DNA of 33,632 bases, taken from positions 1-33,632 of the forward strand of contig JBGTEJ010000043.1 in the NCBI GenBank assembly GCA_041747855.1, read 5' to 3'. Origin of the DNA: ZC4RG35 sp041747855. GTDB lineage: Bacteria > Actinomycetota > Acidimicrobiia > Spongiisociales > ZC4RG35. Below the pieces are notes generated by a model. It made no database searches, was not told the DNA's origin, and saw nothing but the letters and a program-made list of their open reading frames with translations. A program made the position numbers and the translations under genes. Positions 23,344 through 30,904 of this stretch are shown here, one piece after another; position 1 is the first letter of the stretch, and each line of letters opens with the position of its first letter.

Positions 23344-23436
23344 GAAGATCAGGGTCAGCAGCGAGCCGACGAGTTTGCGCAGGATCAGCTTTCGACGCCG
23401 ACCCCGATCTTCAGGGCTTGTCTTGGCCAGGGTCTA
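23341..23436 (-). other. In-frame junction between binding protein and OppB-like permease without canonical start
   Basis: The TAG of the binding-protein gene and the first standard start of the permease lie in one frame, 93 nt apart. The 30 codons between encode an Arg/Lys-rich stretch and the beginning of TM1. CTG codons at 23430 and 23388 are the only near-cognate leucine starts before TM1. Confidence 0.75.
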
Positions 23437-25254
23437 TTCCCGTTCGTCTTCCGACCGGCGTCGGCTGACGATCAGGGCTGTCACCGCCGCCACCGCGGCT
23501 GCCAAGCCGCCGATCAGGAGCCAGTTGGCCCCACCACCATCGTCGGCGGGGGTGGTTCCCGTTGGGGCGGTTGTGGCAGAACCAGGGGCTGTAGTGTCCG
23601 TCCCCGGCACGGTTGTGGTCGGTGCGGGTTCGGCAGCCACCGGCTGGAGCAGTGCATAGCTCGGAGACGACATCGTGAACATGATCGGCCCATCATCCGT
23701 GGGCTGGCGGACCCAGCCCTCGAATCGGTCTGAGCGATAAGCGTTCAATTCGGCACCACTCACCATCCCGATGTAGATCACGGCTTCGGTAAAGATGCTC
23801 ACCGCCTCATGCACCTGGCTGATCCGGGCCGCCTCGTCGAGTTCGATCCGTTGTGCCTCGTAGAGGGCGTCCAATCTCTCGTCGTACCAGTTGGCATCGT
23901 TCCAGGCCTCGATCTCGTCGGAGATGAACACCGAGAGCATGCCACTCGGGTTGTTGGAGGGTGTCCACCCCCAGTGGAAGGTGTCGTAGTCCCCTTCGGC
24001 GATGACGGTCCCCGTTTGGTCACTGTCGAGAGCAACCAGCTCGACCTCGATCCCGATGGCTTCCATCCAGCCCGCGAAGAGCTCGCCGATCGATTGGCCG
24101 AGGTCAGTGTTGGTGTTGACGATGTGGCGGATCCGCAACGGGTTGGTGCCGTCTGGCATCTCCCTGACACCGTCGTTGTTGGTGTCCCGGTATCCCGCGT
24201 TGTCGAGGATCTCGTTTGCTGTCGCCGGGTTGTAAGCGAACTGGAGACTGGGATCGACTTCGGGAGTCCACTTCGGATTGATCGATGGGTTGATGACGTG
24301 GATCTCTTCCCCATTGCCGTACCAGAGGTCCTCGACGATCGCCTGGGTGTCGACGGCGTAGGCCATCGCCCGTCGAACCTCGCGGTCCATCATCGCGGGG
24401 TGCGGCTCCATAGCGCCCATACCACCGTTGATGGCGATCTGCTCCCATCCTCCCTGGAACCCGGCCACCACCTCGATGTTCGGGTCGTTCTCCAATGTGG
24501 CCACGGCGGACCCGGGAATGTTGGCGGCATCTATGTCTCCCCTCTGCAGGGCGGAGACCATGGCATCGGCGTTACCGAAGTAACGGAAGACGATCTCATC
24601 GACGCCGGGGTCGCTGCCTTCCCATCCCGACCAGTTCGGGTTGGCGACCATCGTCACCGACTGGCTCGGGCGATACTCCTGTAGGACGTACGGTCCGCTA
24701 CCGACACCGTCGAGTGCGTCGTAGGTGGCCGCGGTGTCAGCGTCTGTGGCGACCGGTTCCCAGATGTGTCTGGGGAAGACCAGGAAGCTGAGGCTAGGAA
24801 GGTTGGGATCCGGCACCGCGCTTGTCACCACCACTGTTCGATCGTCGGTGGCGACCGCAGTCAGGTTCTCTGTGGTCTCAATGTGGTTCCACCACTCCTG
24901 CTCGATCGAGGTCTCGATGTTCCAGACGATGTCATCGGCGGTGAGGGGCGTGCCATCTGACCACAGGAGACCCTCGCGGAGGGTGTAGGTCCAGGTGAGG
25001 CCATCGTCCGAGCCGACCCATGATTCGGCGAGGTCGGGTGCTATCTCGAGATCGTTGTCGAACGTGGTCAGCCCGGAGTACTGGAGAGTCCAAACCTCCC
25101 ACTCGCTGACCAGGTAGCCGGCGTTGGGGTTCAAGGTGTCCCAGTTTTGGGTGAGCCCGACGATGAGGACGACACGATCCTCTTGCGCCAGGGCTCCCGG
25201 GACCAATGACAGTGACAGCGCTGCAACTGTGAGCGCCACGACGATGCGTCGCAA
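23434..25254 (-). CDS. Peptide ABC transporter substrate-binding protein (SBP_bac_5) with C-terminal membrane anchor
   Basis: This 606-residue extracytoplasmic binding protein has a cleavable signal peptide ending near GALA-QED and a family 5 solute-binding domain (for example APDLAESWVGSDDGLTWTYTL, LREGLLWSDGTPLTADDIVWN, REVRRAMAYAVDTQAI). Then comes a Thr/Pro/Gly linker of about 30 residues, a TM helix (WLLIGGLAAAVAAVTALIV) and a basic tail SRRRSEDERE. Most binding proteins are lipid-anchored or free; here the C-terminal helix is the anchor. TTG 25254 follows GGAGG (25263-25267) by 8 nt; an in-frame GTG at 25302 is disfavoured because it would precede the signal peptide by 16 residues. It sits upstream of the permease genes. 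Confidence 0.9.
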   Translation of the reverse strand: MRRIVVALTVAALSLSLVPGALAQEDRVVLIVGLTQNWDTLNPNAGYLVSEWEVWTLQYSGLTTFDNDLEIAPDLAESWVGSDDGLTWTYTLREGLLWSDGTPLTADDIVWNIETSIEQEWWNHIETTENLTAVATDDRTVVVTSAVPDPNLPSLSFLVFPRHIWEPVATDADTAATYDALDGVGSGPYVLQEYRPSQSVTMVANPNWSGWEGSDPGVDEIVFRYFGNADAMVSALQRGDIDAANIPGSAVATLENDPNIEVVAGFQGGWEQIAINGGMGAMEPHPAMMDREVRRAMAYAVDTQAIVEDLWYGNGEEIHVINPSINPKWTPEVDPSLQFAYNPATANEILDNAGYRDTNNDGVREMPDGTNPLRIRHIVNTNTDLGQSIGELFAGWMEAIGIEVELVALDSDQTGTVIAEGDYDTFHWGWTPSNNPSGMLSVFISDEIEAWNDANWYDERLDALYEAQRIELDEAARISQVHEAVSIFTEAVIYIGMVSGAELNAYRSDRFEGWVRQPTDDGPIMFTMSSPSYALLQPVAAEPAPTTTVPGTDTTAPGSATTAPTGTTPADDGGGANWLLIGGLAAAVAAVTALIVSRRRSEDERE

Positions 25255-25330
25255 ACCTAGAACCTCCGTTTGGGTGCGCGGAATGTAGTCGTCTGACGGC
25301 ACCGATGGACGATTGAACGTCCCGAACTGC

Positions 25331-27148
25331 CTACATCAGATGCCAGTCGAGGAACCGCTCCAGCCTCCGGTAGAAGTGGACCTGAGGTCCGGCCCGAAGA
25401 AGTCCGTGTCCTTCGGTCGGATAGGTGAGGTACTCGAACTGTTTGTCGAGTCGCTTCAACTCCGCCACCAGCTGTGCGGATTGATCGGGATGGACCCTCT
25501 CGTCCCTTTCCCCGTGAGCTATGAGAAGTGGTCTCTGGATCATGTCAACGTCGGCCAATGGGGAACCGGCCCGGTAGGCGTCCCTCGACTCTGACGGGGA
25601 TCCCATCATCCTCTCCAGGTCCTCCCGGCCACCCCGATCGCCCTGCGCCCAACTGGTGCCGATGTCAGAGTCGCCGTACTTGAGGACGCCACAGGCAAAG
25701 CGGTACTTGGGGTCGTAGGTCATCGAGGCCAGTGCCATGTATGAGCCGTAGGAGGCCCCGAAGATCGCGATTCTCGATCCGTCGACCCAGTCGAGACCGC
25801 CCAGGAACTCGGCCGCCGCCAAACAGTCTGCAGTGTCGGCTACTCCCCAAACGCCATGATTGGCACGTTCGAACTGGCGGCCGTAGCCGGTGCTCCCCCT
25901 GAAGTTGATGGCTAGCCAGGCGTAGCCCTTGTCGACGAAGTACTGGGCGTGGCCGTCCCACGCATCGGTGTAGGCATCGGTGGGCCCTCCGTGGGGATAG
26001 ACCACTGCCGGAGCCGGTGCGGCTGATGGGGCGGGTCGGAACAGGAAGCCGTGGATGAGCATGCCATCGGGTGCGGCGTACTCGACCTCTTCGAAGCTCG
26101 CATAGGGCGCCGATGTGACTTGCAAAGGGGGAGGGCCTGACAGGGCCAGCCTGGTTCCGTCCGGGCCTACCCGGACCAGCTGTGCCGGGGTCTGGTGATC
26201 CTCGAAGACGGCGATGATCGAATCGTTGGCCCACTCCGGTGAAGACCAGGTACCACCAGAGGCGATCGTCGACACACCACCATCAGGAATCGTGATCGTG
26301 ACCAGGTCGGTCCGTCCCCTGAAGGTCCGGGTAGCCACCAGTCGGGTTCCGTCCGAGTGCCATCTGAGGCCAGTCAGATCCCCTTCGCCTTTGGTTAGTT
26401 GATGCTCGACTCCGCTCCCGAGGTCGATCAGGTGAGCCTGATACCAGCCGGATCGTTCCGAGGTGAAGACCATCGCCGATCCGTCAGGTGAGATGGACGG
26501 CCCGAGGTCGTGCATGCCCGGTTCCCCGGTGACCCGCCGATTCTCCCCGGTGATGAGGTCGAGCCACCAGATCTGACTTGCGTTCCTGTCATCCGACGGG
26601 TACCCGACATAGGCCAAGGCCTTGCCATCCGGTGAGATTCGAGGGTCGGAAGCCTCCTGGCCCTTTGGGGTGAGAGCCACCGGCCAGGGGTCGGAGACTT
26701 TGACCGTGGCGAGACGTGTGACCTGGTCCCGGTCGACTGTGATCACGAGGGTGTCGTCGTCAACCCAGACCGGCGAGTCACCTTCTGCAAGCTTCACGGG
26801 GAGGCCGCCAACCATAGGCACGGTCCAGACCGCCCCCTCGTGGGCGTAGGCGACCGTCTTACCGTCGGGGGACCAGGCAGGCGTGGTGTCCTCCCAGTAC
26901 GCCGTGGGATGCCGATGTGTGGTCACCCGTCTGGGGACCCCACCGGTCATGTCCACGGTCCACAGGTCAGACCCTTCCCGGTCGAGAATGAAGACGATCG
27001 TGGACCCATCGGGCGACACCGCGAAGTCGTGGGGCCGCTCGACCGCGGCGATCGCCTCGAATGACCAACGCGACTTCGGGGCGTCGGGGCGGTCCATGGA
27101 AGGGAGACCGTTGACCTCGTCAGTGCCCACCCACTTCGGCTCGCTCAT
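25331..27148 (-). CDS. S9 family peptidase (prolyl oligopeptidase / acylaminoacyl-peptidase-like)
   Basis: This 605-residue cytoplasmic serine peptidase has an N-terminal beta-propeller of repeated WD/YWTD-like blades (SPDG motifs: AVSPDGSTIVF, AWSPDGKTVAY, RISPDGKALAY, SISPDGSAMVF) and a C-terminal alpha/beta hydrolase domain. Catalytic residues are visible as Ser466 in FGASYGSY, Asp549 in HGERDERV and His581 in TEGHGL; the oxyanion region is YPHGGPTDAY. No signal peptide is present. The enzyme removes short peptides or N-terminal residues, suiting a role in processing imported peptides. ATG 27148 lies 4 nt after the Rieske gene stop with TGGAG upstream, so the genes are co-transcribed. The gap to the binding-protein gene is 76 bp. 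Confidence 0.93.
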   Translation of the reverse strand: MSEPKWVGTDEVNGLPSMDRPDAPKSRWSFEAIAAVERPHDFAVSPDGSTIVFILDREGSDLWTVDMTGGVPRRVTTHRHPTAYWEDTTPAWSPDGKTVAYAHEGAVWTVPMVGGLPVKLAEGDSPVWVDDDTLVITVDRDQVTRLATVKVSDPWPVALTPKGQEASDPRISPDGKALAYVGYPSDDRNASQIWWLDLITGENRRVTGEPGMHDLGPSISPDGSAMVFTSERSGWYQAHLIDLGSGVEHQLTKGEGDLTGLRWHSDGTRLVATRTFRGRTDLVTITIPDGGVSTIASGGTWSSPEWANDSIIAVFEDHQTPAQLVRVGPDGTRLALSGPPPLQVTSAPYASFEEVEYAAPDGMLIHGFLFRPAPSAAPAPAVVYPHGGPTDAYTDAWDGHAQYFVDKGYAWLAINFRGSTGYGRQFERANHGVWGVADTADCLAAAEFLGGLDWVDGSRIAIFGASYGSYMALASMTYDPKYRFACGVLKYGDSDIGTSWAQGDRGGREDLERMMGSPSESRDAYRAGSPLADVDMIQRPLLIAHGERDERVHPDQSAQLVAELKRLDKQFEYLTYPTEGHGLLRAGPQVHFYRRLERFLDWHLM

Positions 27149-27152
27149 GGAT

Positions 27153-28343
27153 CTACTCCAGACGACCGCGAGCAGGGACCTTGGGCACCACGAAGCCGTT
27201 GCCGAGATACAGGTTCCCCACCCAGGAGAGAAACTGATAGACGGTCCCTTCCCAGCTGGAAAGGGGGCCCGGTCGATAACCGAGGCTCCGTGCCCCGCGC
27301 ATCACCGCCTCACAGGCTGCCCAGTCCTCCCGGTTGGTGATGTCCCAGAAGTCGACCGCGTAGGAAGGGCTGAAGCCCTCCATCTCGAAAGCCGAGGGCG
27401 GGAACAGCCAGGAACATTCGATATGGGTCTGACCCGTGGACAAAGGAGTGAGGATGTGGGTCATAACGTAGTCGGGATGCATCGAAAGCAGGAGGTTGGG
27501 GGTCACGGTCAGGTACCAGACCTTCCTGGCGGCGGCCTCATCGAGTGTTGGGAAGTTGATTCCCCCCGACGCACCGTCGAGTGACATCGTGACCGCATGA
27601 GACTTCAACTCCATGGTCCCGCCGAGCCACATCCCGGTGGGAACGTGGTCCACACCACTTTCGGGGGGAGTCACCTCGCAGAGCTCGGGATGGATCGAAG
27701 AGCAGTGGTAGCACTCGTTGTAGTTCTCGACCGCGATCTTCCAGTTGGTGTCGACCACGTAGGAGTGTGTCGCCGCGGTGCGGAGGGTGTCTATCTCGTA
27801 GGGGGACATCAGCTCACCCAGATTGCCGAAGTGAGTTTCGATCGAGGGAGCCGTCGCGGAGAGGTCCACCCAGATCCAGCCTCCGTAGGTCGCAACGGCG
27901 ATGTCGATCAGGGGGTACTCCGACATGTCAAAACCGGGTGTCTGGGCGAATGTGGGTGCCGCCCTGAGACCCCCATCGAACCGATACGACCAGGCGTGGT
28001 AGGGGCAACGTATGGAGCGAGCATCGAGGGCGGCGCCGATCGGCGCGAGCTCGTGACCGCGGTGCCGACAGACATTGGAGAAAGCGGTCAGTCGGCCTCC
28101 GGAGTCCCTTGCCAGGAGAATGCTCTCGCCGGCCACCTCGACGGCGCGGATCTGACTCGGGGCCAACAGTTCATCGAGTCTTCCGACGCAAACCCACGTT
28201 GCCCTGAAGATGTTCGCCATCTCCCAAGCAAGGACCTTTTCATCTGTGTAAGCCGCAGAGGGGAGCGTGCGATTCTCACCGAAAGGCCCGATCACCTTCT
28301 CGAGGTCGCCACGTTGCAGGCCAGGTGGAAGACCGGACACCAT
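27153..28343 (-). CDS. Rieske [2Fe-2S] oxygenase alpha subunit, GbcA/quaternary-amine demethylase-like
   Basis: This 396-residue cytoplasmic Rieske non-heme iron oxygenase has the cluster motif Cys92-x-His94 (CRHRGH) with Cys113-x2-His116 (CPYHAW), and the mononuclear iron site ENYNECYHCSSIHPEL, whose His213 and His218 are ligands; a third Asp ligand probably lies in NREDWAACEAVMRG. The closest recognised pattern is the glycine betaine, stachydrine and carnitine monooxygenase group (GbcA, Stc2, CntA), which oxidatively remove N-methyl groups. No reductase (GbcB-like) gene is present here, so electrons come from elsewhere. It starts at ATG 28343, with GGAG of the upstream gene end serving as Shine-Dalgarno. 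The substrate is inferred, not shown. Confidence 0.9.
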   Translation of the reverse strand: MVSGLPPGLQRGDLEKVIGPFGENRTLPSAAYTDEKVLAWEMANIFRATWVCVGRLDELLAPSQIRAVEVAGESILLARDSGGRLTAFSNVCRHRGHELAPIGAALDARSIRCPYHAWSYRFDGGLRAAPTFAQTPGFDMSEYPLIDIAVATYGGWIWVDLSATAPSIETHFGNLGELMSPYEIDTLRTAATHSYVVDTNWKIAVENYNECYHCSSIHPELCEVTPPESGVDHVPTGMWLGGTMELKSHAVTMSLDGASGGINFPTLDEAAARKVWYLTVTPNLLLSMHPDYVMTHILTPLSTGQTHIECSWLFPPSAFEMEGFSPSYAVDFWDITNREDWAACEAVMRGARSLGYRPGPLSSWEGTVYQFLSWVGNLYLGNGFVVPKVPARGRLE

Positions 28344-28346
28344 GCC

Positions 28347-28703
28347 CTACTCCTCCTCGTCTCCGGCCAGGGCGCGGCGCAGATCGAACGACTTGATGGG
28401 CTTCATGACGTGGGCGTCGGCACCTGCCCGACCCGCCAGAAACACGTCGGCGCTGCGGTCTAGAAGCAGGATCAGACGGGGTCTTGGCCCTGGAAGCTGG
28501 CGGATCGCCCTGATCACGGCCATTCCCCCCTTGCTCCCAACCTGCAGGTCCGTGATCACCGCGTCCGGTCGGGACTCCTCGACCACCGAAGTCGCAGACC
28601 GCGGGTCGGTGACCGTTTCGATCTCCCAGTCGTCGGCGGCGAGGGCGGCCGACACTTCGTTGACCACCCAGGTGGAATCGGCGACGAGGACCAACCTTGA
28701 CAT
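28347..28703 (-). CDS. Single-domain response regulator receiver protein
   Basis: This 118-residue protein is only a receiver domain, with no HTH or output domain. Asp9 is the conserved acid, Asp52 (VITDLQVGSKGGM) is the phosphoacceptor and Lys101 (HVMKPI) the conserved lysine. The usual Thr/Ser site appears replaced by the LLLDRSADV segment. No histidine kinase gene is nearby. Such proteins act by protein-protein contacts. ATG 28703 lies 8 nt downstream of TATCGT, a candidate leaderless -10, and the gene precedes the Rieske gene by 3 nt, so it heads the cluster. Confidence 0.85.
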   Translation of the reverse strand: MSRLVLVADSTWVVNEVSAALAADDWEIETVTDPRSATSVVEESRPDAVITDLQVGSKGGMAVIRAIRQLPGPRPRLILLLDRSADVFLAGRAGADAHVMKPIKSFDLRRALAGDEEE

Positions 28704-28711
28704 CGGCTGAG

Positions 28712-28717
28712 ACGATA
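28712..28717 (-). promoter_or_regulatory. -10 box at the head of the ten-gene cluster
   Basis: TATCGT on the minus strand is followed by 8 nt and ATG 28703. It fits TANNNT. No clear -35. Confidence 0.4.
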
Positions 28718-28778
28718 ACCGGTCTCGACCCCCAACCCACCGGGGCAAACCGGATGCCTGTACCCGAATCGACTCCCC

Positions 28779-28784
28779 TAATGT
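28779..28784 (+). promoter_or_regulatory. -10 box of the NfeD-like gene (leaderless)
   Basis: TAATGT is followed by CGGAGG and GTG 28791. The GGAGG touches the start codon with no spacer, so it cannot serve as a Shine-Dalgarno and probably is coincidental. Confidence 0.5.
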
Positions 28785-28790
28785 CGGAGG

Positions 28791-30005
28791 GTGAAGACCC
28801 TGAAAGCAGGTCTGGTGGTGGTCGCCATCGCACTTCTGTCGGCATGCTCGTCGACGGGAGGCGATGGGATCGACATCATCGACGTCAGCGGGCCACTCGA
28901 TGCCCGTGCTCTCCGGTTCATGGTCGACTCGATCGAACGCGCCTCCGAACGGGAACAGGTCCTTGTCCTGGTCAAGATCAACTCGAAGGCGGTACTCGAC
29001 GGAGCGGGCTACGACCGTCTGCTGGAAATAGTGGGGAACCCACCCCTCCCCGTTGCTGTCTGGGTCGGGCCTTCTCCGGCGTCGGCGTTCGGTGGAATGG
29101 TGGCAGTCGTCGAGGCAGCGAGCCACGCCGCTATCGCACCTGGCTCCAGCTGGGGTCGCACCGCCCCGGTGGTCTTGGGGGAGCAACGTGAGCTCTTCGG
29201 GCCGACGGAATCCCTACCCGCTGAGGATTGGACCGGTGTCGAACCTGCTCCGGCCATCTATCAGCTCCTGGTTGCCTACGACGGCCGAGAGTTCAACACC
29301 GACCGCGGCCCGGTTACGGTGAGGACGCTCCGCGATCCTGCCGACCCCCTCTCGATGAAACGGACCACGTTCATCAAACCGGGACTGGTCGATCGTTTCT
29401 TGCGTCTCGCGGTCATCCCCGAGGCGGCATTCTTCTTCCTGGTCGTAGGTCTCACCATCCTGGTGTTCGAGTTCTATGCGCTTGGTCCCGGTGTCGCTGC
29501 CGGGGTGGCCGCAGTCTCGCTGCTGCTGGGAGGATGGGGTCTAGCCGTTCTTCCAACACGATGGTGGGCCGTCGCCCTGATCCTTCTCGGGTGGCTGCTG
29601 CTGACCTGGGCCCATCAACGAGGGCGATCTGTGGTCGGCACCGGCCTCGGTACGACGGCCCTTTTTGCAGGGGGTCTCTGGATGATCGATGGAGAAGGCC
29701 AGATAGATCCCAGATGGTGGTTGATCCTGCTTGCGGTCCTTGCCGTTCTCTTTTTCTATCTGCTCGCCATGCCCACAGTCCAGAAGGCACGGTTGTCCAC
29801 GACAACCATCGGGCGGGAAGGTCTGATCGGTCTGAAAGGCATTGCCCTGTCGGCTTTCAACCCGGACGGGATGGTGGAAGTCGAAGGCGCGAAGTGGAAG
29901 GCCACCGCCCATAGGGAAGCCGGGTTGGCTGCCGGGTCCTTGGTCGAGGTGACCGGGATCGACGGTCTCTATCTAGAAGTCGTCCCAACAAGTCGCGAAA
30001 CTTAA
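28791..30005 (+). CDS. NfeD-family membrane protein with ClpP-like N-terminal domain
   Basis: This 404-residue protein of the NfeD1b type (stomatin-operon partner family) has an N-terminal signal with lipobox-like LLSAC, a ClpP/crotonase-type domain (about 25-200; PASAFGGMVAV carries the expected Ser, PGSSWGRTAPV the next conserved block), four to five TM helices (about 215-320; FFFLVVGLTILVFEFYALG and others) and a C-terminal OB-fold NfeD domain (GREGLIGLKGIALSAFNPDG through VTGIDGLYLEVV). The usual catalytic Lys of the Ser-Lys dyad is not evident after the TAPV block. No stomatin (YbbK/SPFH) gene is adjacent. GTG 28791 starts exactly 6 nt after TAATGT. Confidence 0.87.
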   Translation: MKTLKAGLVVVAIALLSACSSTGGDGIDIIDVSGPLDARALRFMVDSIERASEREQVLVLVKINSKAVLDGAGYDRLLEIVGNPPLPVAVWVGPSPASAFGGMVAVVEAASHAAIAPGSSWGRTAPVVLGEQRELFGPTESLPAEDWTGVEPAPAIYQLLVAYDGREFNTDRGPVTVRTLRDPADPLSMKRTTFIKPGLVDRFLRLAVIPEAAFFFLVVGLTILVFEFYALGPGVAAGVAAVSLLLGGWGLAVLPTRWWAVALILLGWLLLTWAHQRGRSVVGTGLGTTALFAGGLWMIDGEGQIDPRWWLILLAVLAVLFFYLLAMPTVQKARLSTTTIGREGLIGLKGIALSAFNPDGMVEVEGAKWKATAHREAGLAAGSLVEVTGIDGLYLEVVPTSRET

Positions 30006-30028
30006 GGTGACCAACCGAAAAATGACTC

Positions 30029-30057
30029 TTGAACCAGGGTGCGGTGTCCGGTAGGTT
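30029..30057 (+). promoter_or_regulatory. Sigma-A-type promoter of the whiB operon
   Basis: TTGAAC (30029-30034) and TAGGTT (30052-30057) are separated by 17 bp, with transcription expected near 30064. The WhiB start follows at 30092. Confidence 0.5.
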
Positions 30058-30081
30058 CCTCACACGTTGTCGCTGGAAGCG

Positions 30082-30086
30082 GGAGG
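30082..30086 (+). promoter_or_regulatory. Shine-Dalgarno deciding the TTG start of WhiB
   Basis: GGAGG is followed by 5 nt and TTG 30092. It selects the family-typical start over in-frame GTG/TTG codons farther upstream. Confidence 0.75.
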
Positions 30087-30091
30087 AGCAG

Positions 30092-30340
30092 TTGTCCCAC
30101 AAGGATGATTGGCAGCTGAATGCGCTGTGCCGAGGGAATCATGCCTACCTCTTCTTTCCTCCGTCTACTTTCGAAAGGAAGGAAGACCGGGAACGGAGGG
30201 AGATCAAGGCCAAAGCCATCTGTGGTGTGTGTCCGGTGAGGGATAGCTGCTACCAGCATGCAGTCTCGATTCGGGAACCCTTCGGAATCTGGGGCGGGCT
30301 CACTGAGGTCGAGCGCCGCAACATGACCCTGGTGAGTTGA
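30092..30340 (+). CDS. WhiB-family [4Fe-4S] transcriptional regulator
   Basis: This 82-residue actinobacterial regulator holds an iron-sulfur cluster through four cysteines: Cys13 (ALCRGNH), then CGVC (Cys44, Cys47) and Cys53 in VRDSC, following the usual C-xn-C-xx-C-x5-C spacing. The G-I-W-G-G turn (FGIWGG) and short basic tail (EVERRNM) for DNA/sigma contacts are present. The Shine-Dalgarno selects TTG 30092, giving the standard opening SHKDDWQLNALC. WhiB proteins sense redox or nitric oxide and act with the primary sigma factor. It overlaps the Nudix gene by TTGA, so it heads an operon with Nudix, MBL-fold and M23 genes. Confidence 0.94.
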   Translation: MSHKDDWQLNALCRGNHAYLFFPPSTFERKEDRERREIKAKAICGVCPVRDSCYQHAVSIREPFGIWGGLTEVERRNMTLVS

Positions 30341-30903
30341 CCGACACCCCTGTCGCGCCCCGAGCGGCGGCGAGTGTGATCGTTCTGCGCGAGGGCAGCC
30401 CACCATTCGAGGTCTTGATGGTGACGCGGAACAACCGAGGGATGTTCGGCAGTCTGGTCGTCTTCCCGGGTGGAACCGTTGATTCCGACGACCCCGATCG
30501 ACGCTCGGCCGGACTCAGGGAACTGGTGGAGGAGACTGGAATCGACGCCGGTGACCCGTCAGATCTGGTCCTGATCTCCCGTTGGGTCACGCCGCGACAC
30601 GCCCCGCAGAGATTCGACACCGATTTCTATCTGGCCACCATTGCCAGGGACCAGGAGGTGGTGGTCGATGGTACGGAGGTGCTCGACCACGCTTGGGTCA
30701 CTCCATCCGAGGCTATCGCATTGGCAGACACCGGAGATTGGGCGATGATCCTCCCGACCCTGACTCATCTCAGATGGCTGTCGCGTCGGTCCTCGATTGT
30801 CGGAGCCCTGGCGGCGGCGAGGGGTGCCGATGGACGCACCCTGATCGAGCCGCGACTCATGGAGGATGGTTCATTGGTCCCGGTCTACATGCCGGGAGAG
30901 TGA
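30337..30903 (+). CDS. Nudix hydrolase
   Basis: This 188-residue protein has a Nudix box of the form FPGGTVDSDDPDRRSAGL followed by RELVEETGI, with Arg-Glu-x2-Glu-Glu-x-Gly intact and the spacing before it one residue off the GX5EX7 consensus; such variation is common in the NUDT19-like group. It likely hydrolyses a nucleoside-diphosphate-linked or CoA substrate; the precise one is unknown. It starts at TTG 30337, which overlaps the WhiB stop (TTGA). The region TPRHAPQRFDTDFYLA follows the box, as is typical of the group. Confidence 0.88.
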   Translation: MTDTPVAPRAAASVIVLREGSPPFEVLMVTRNNRGMFGSLVVFPGGTVDSDDPDRRSAGLRELVEETGIDAGDPSDLVLISRWVTPRHAPQRFDTDFYLATIARDQEVVVDGTEVLDHAWVTPSEAIALADTGDWAMILPTLTHLRWLSRRSSIVGALAAARGADGRTLIEPRLMEDGSLVPVYMPGE

Positions 30904-30904
30904 C

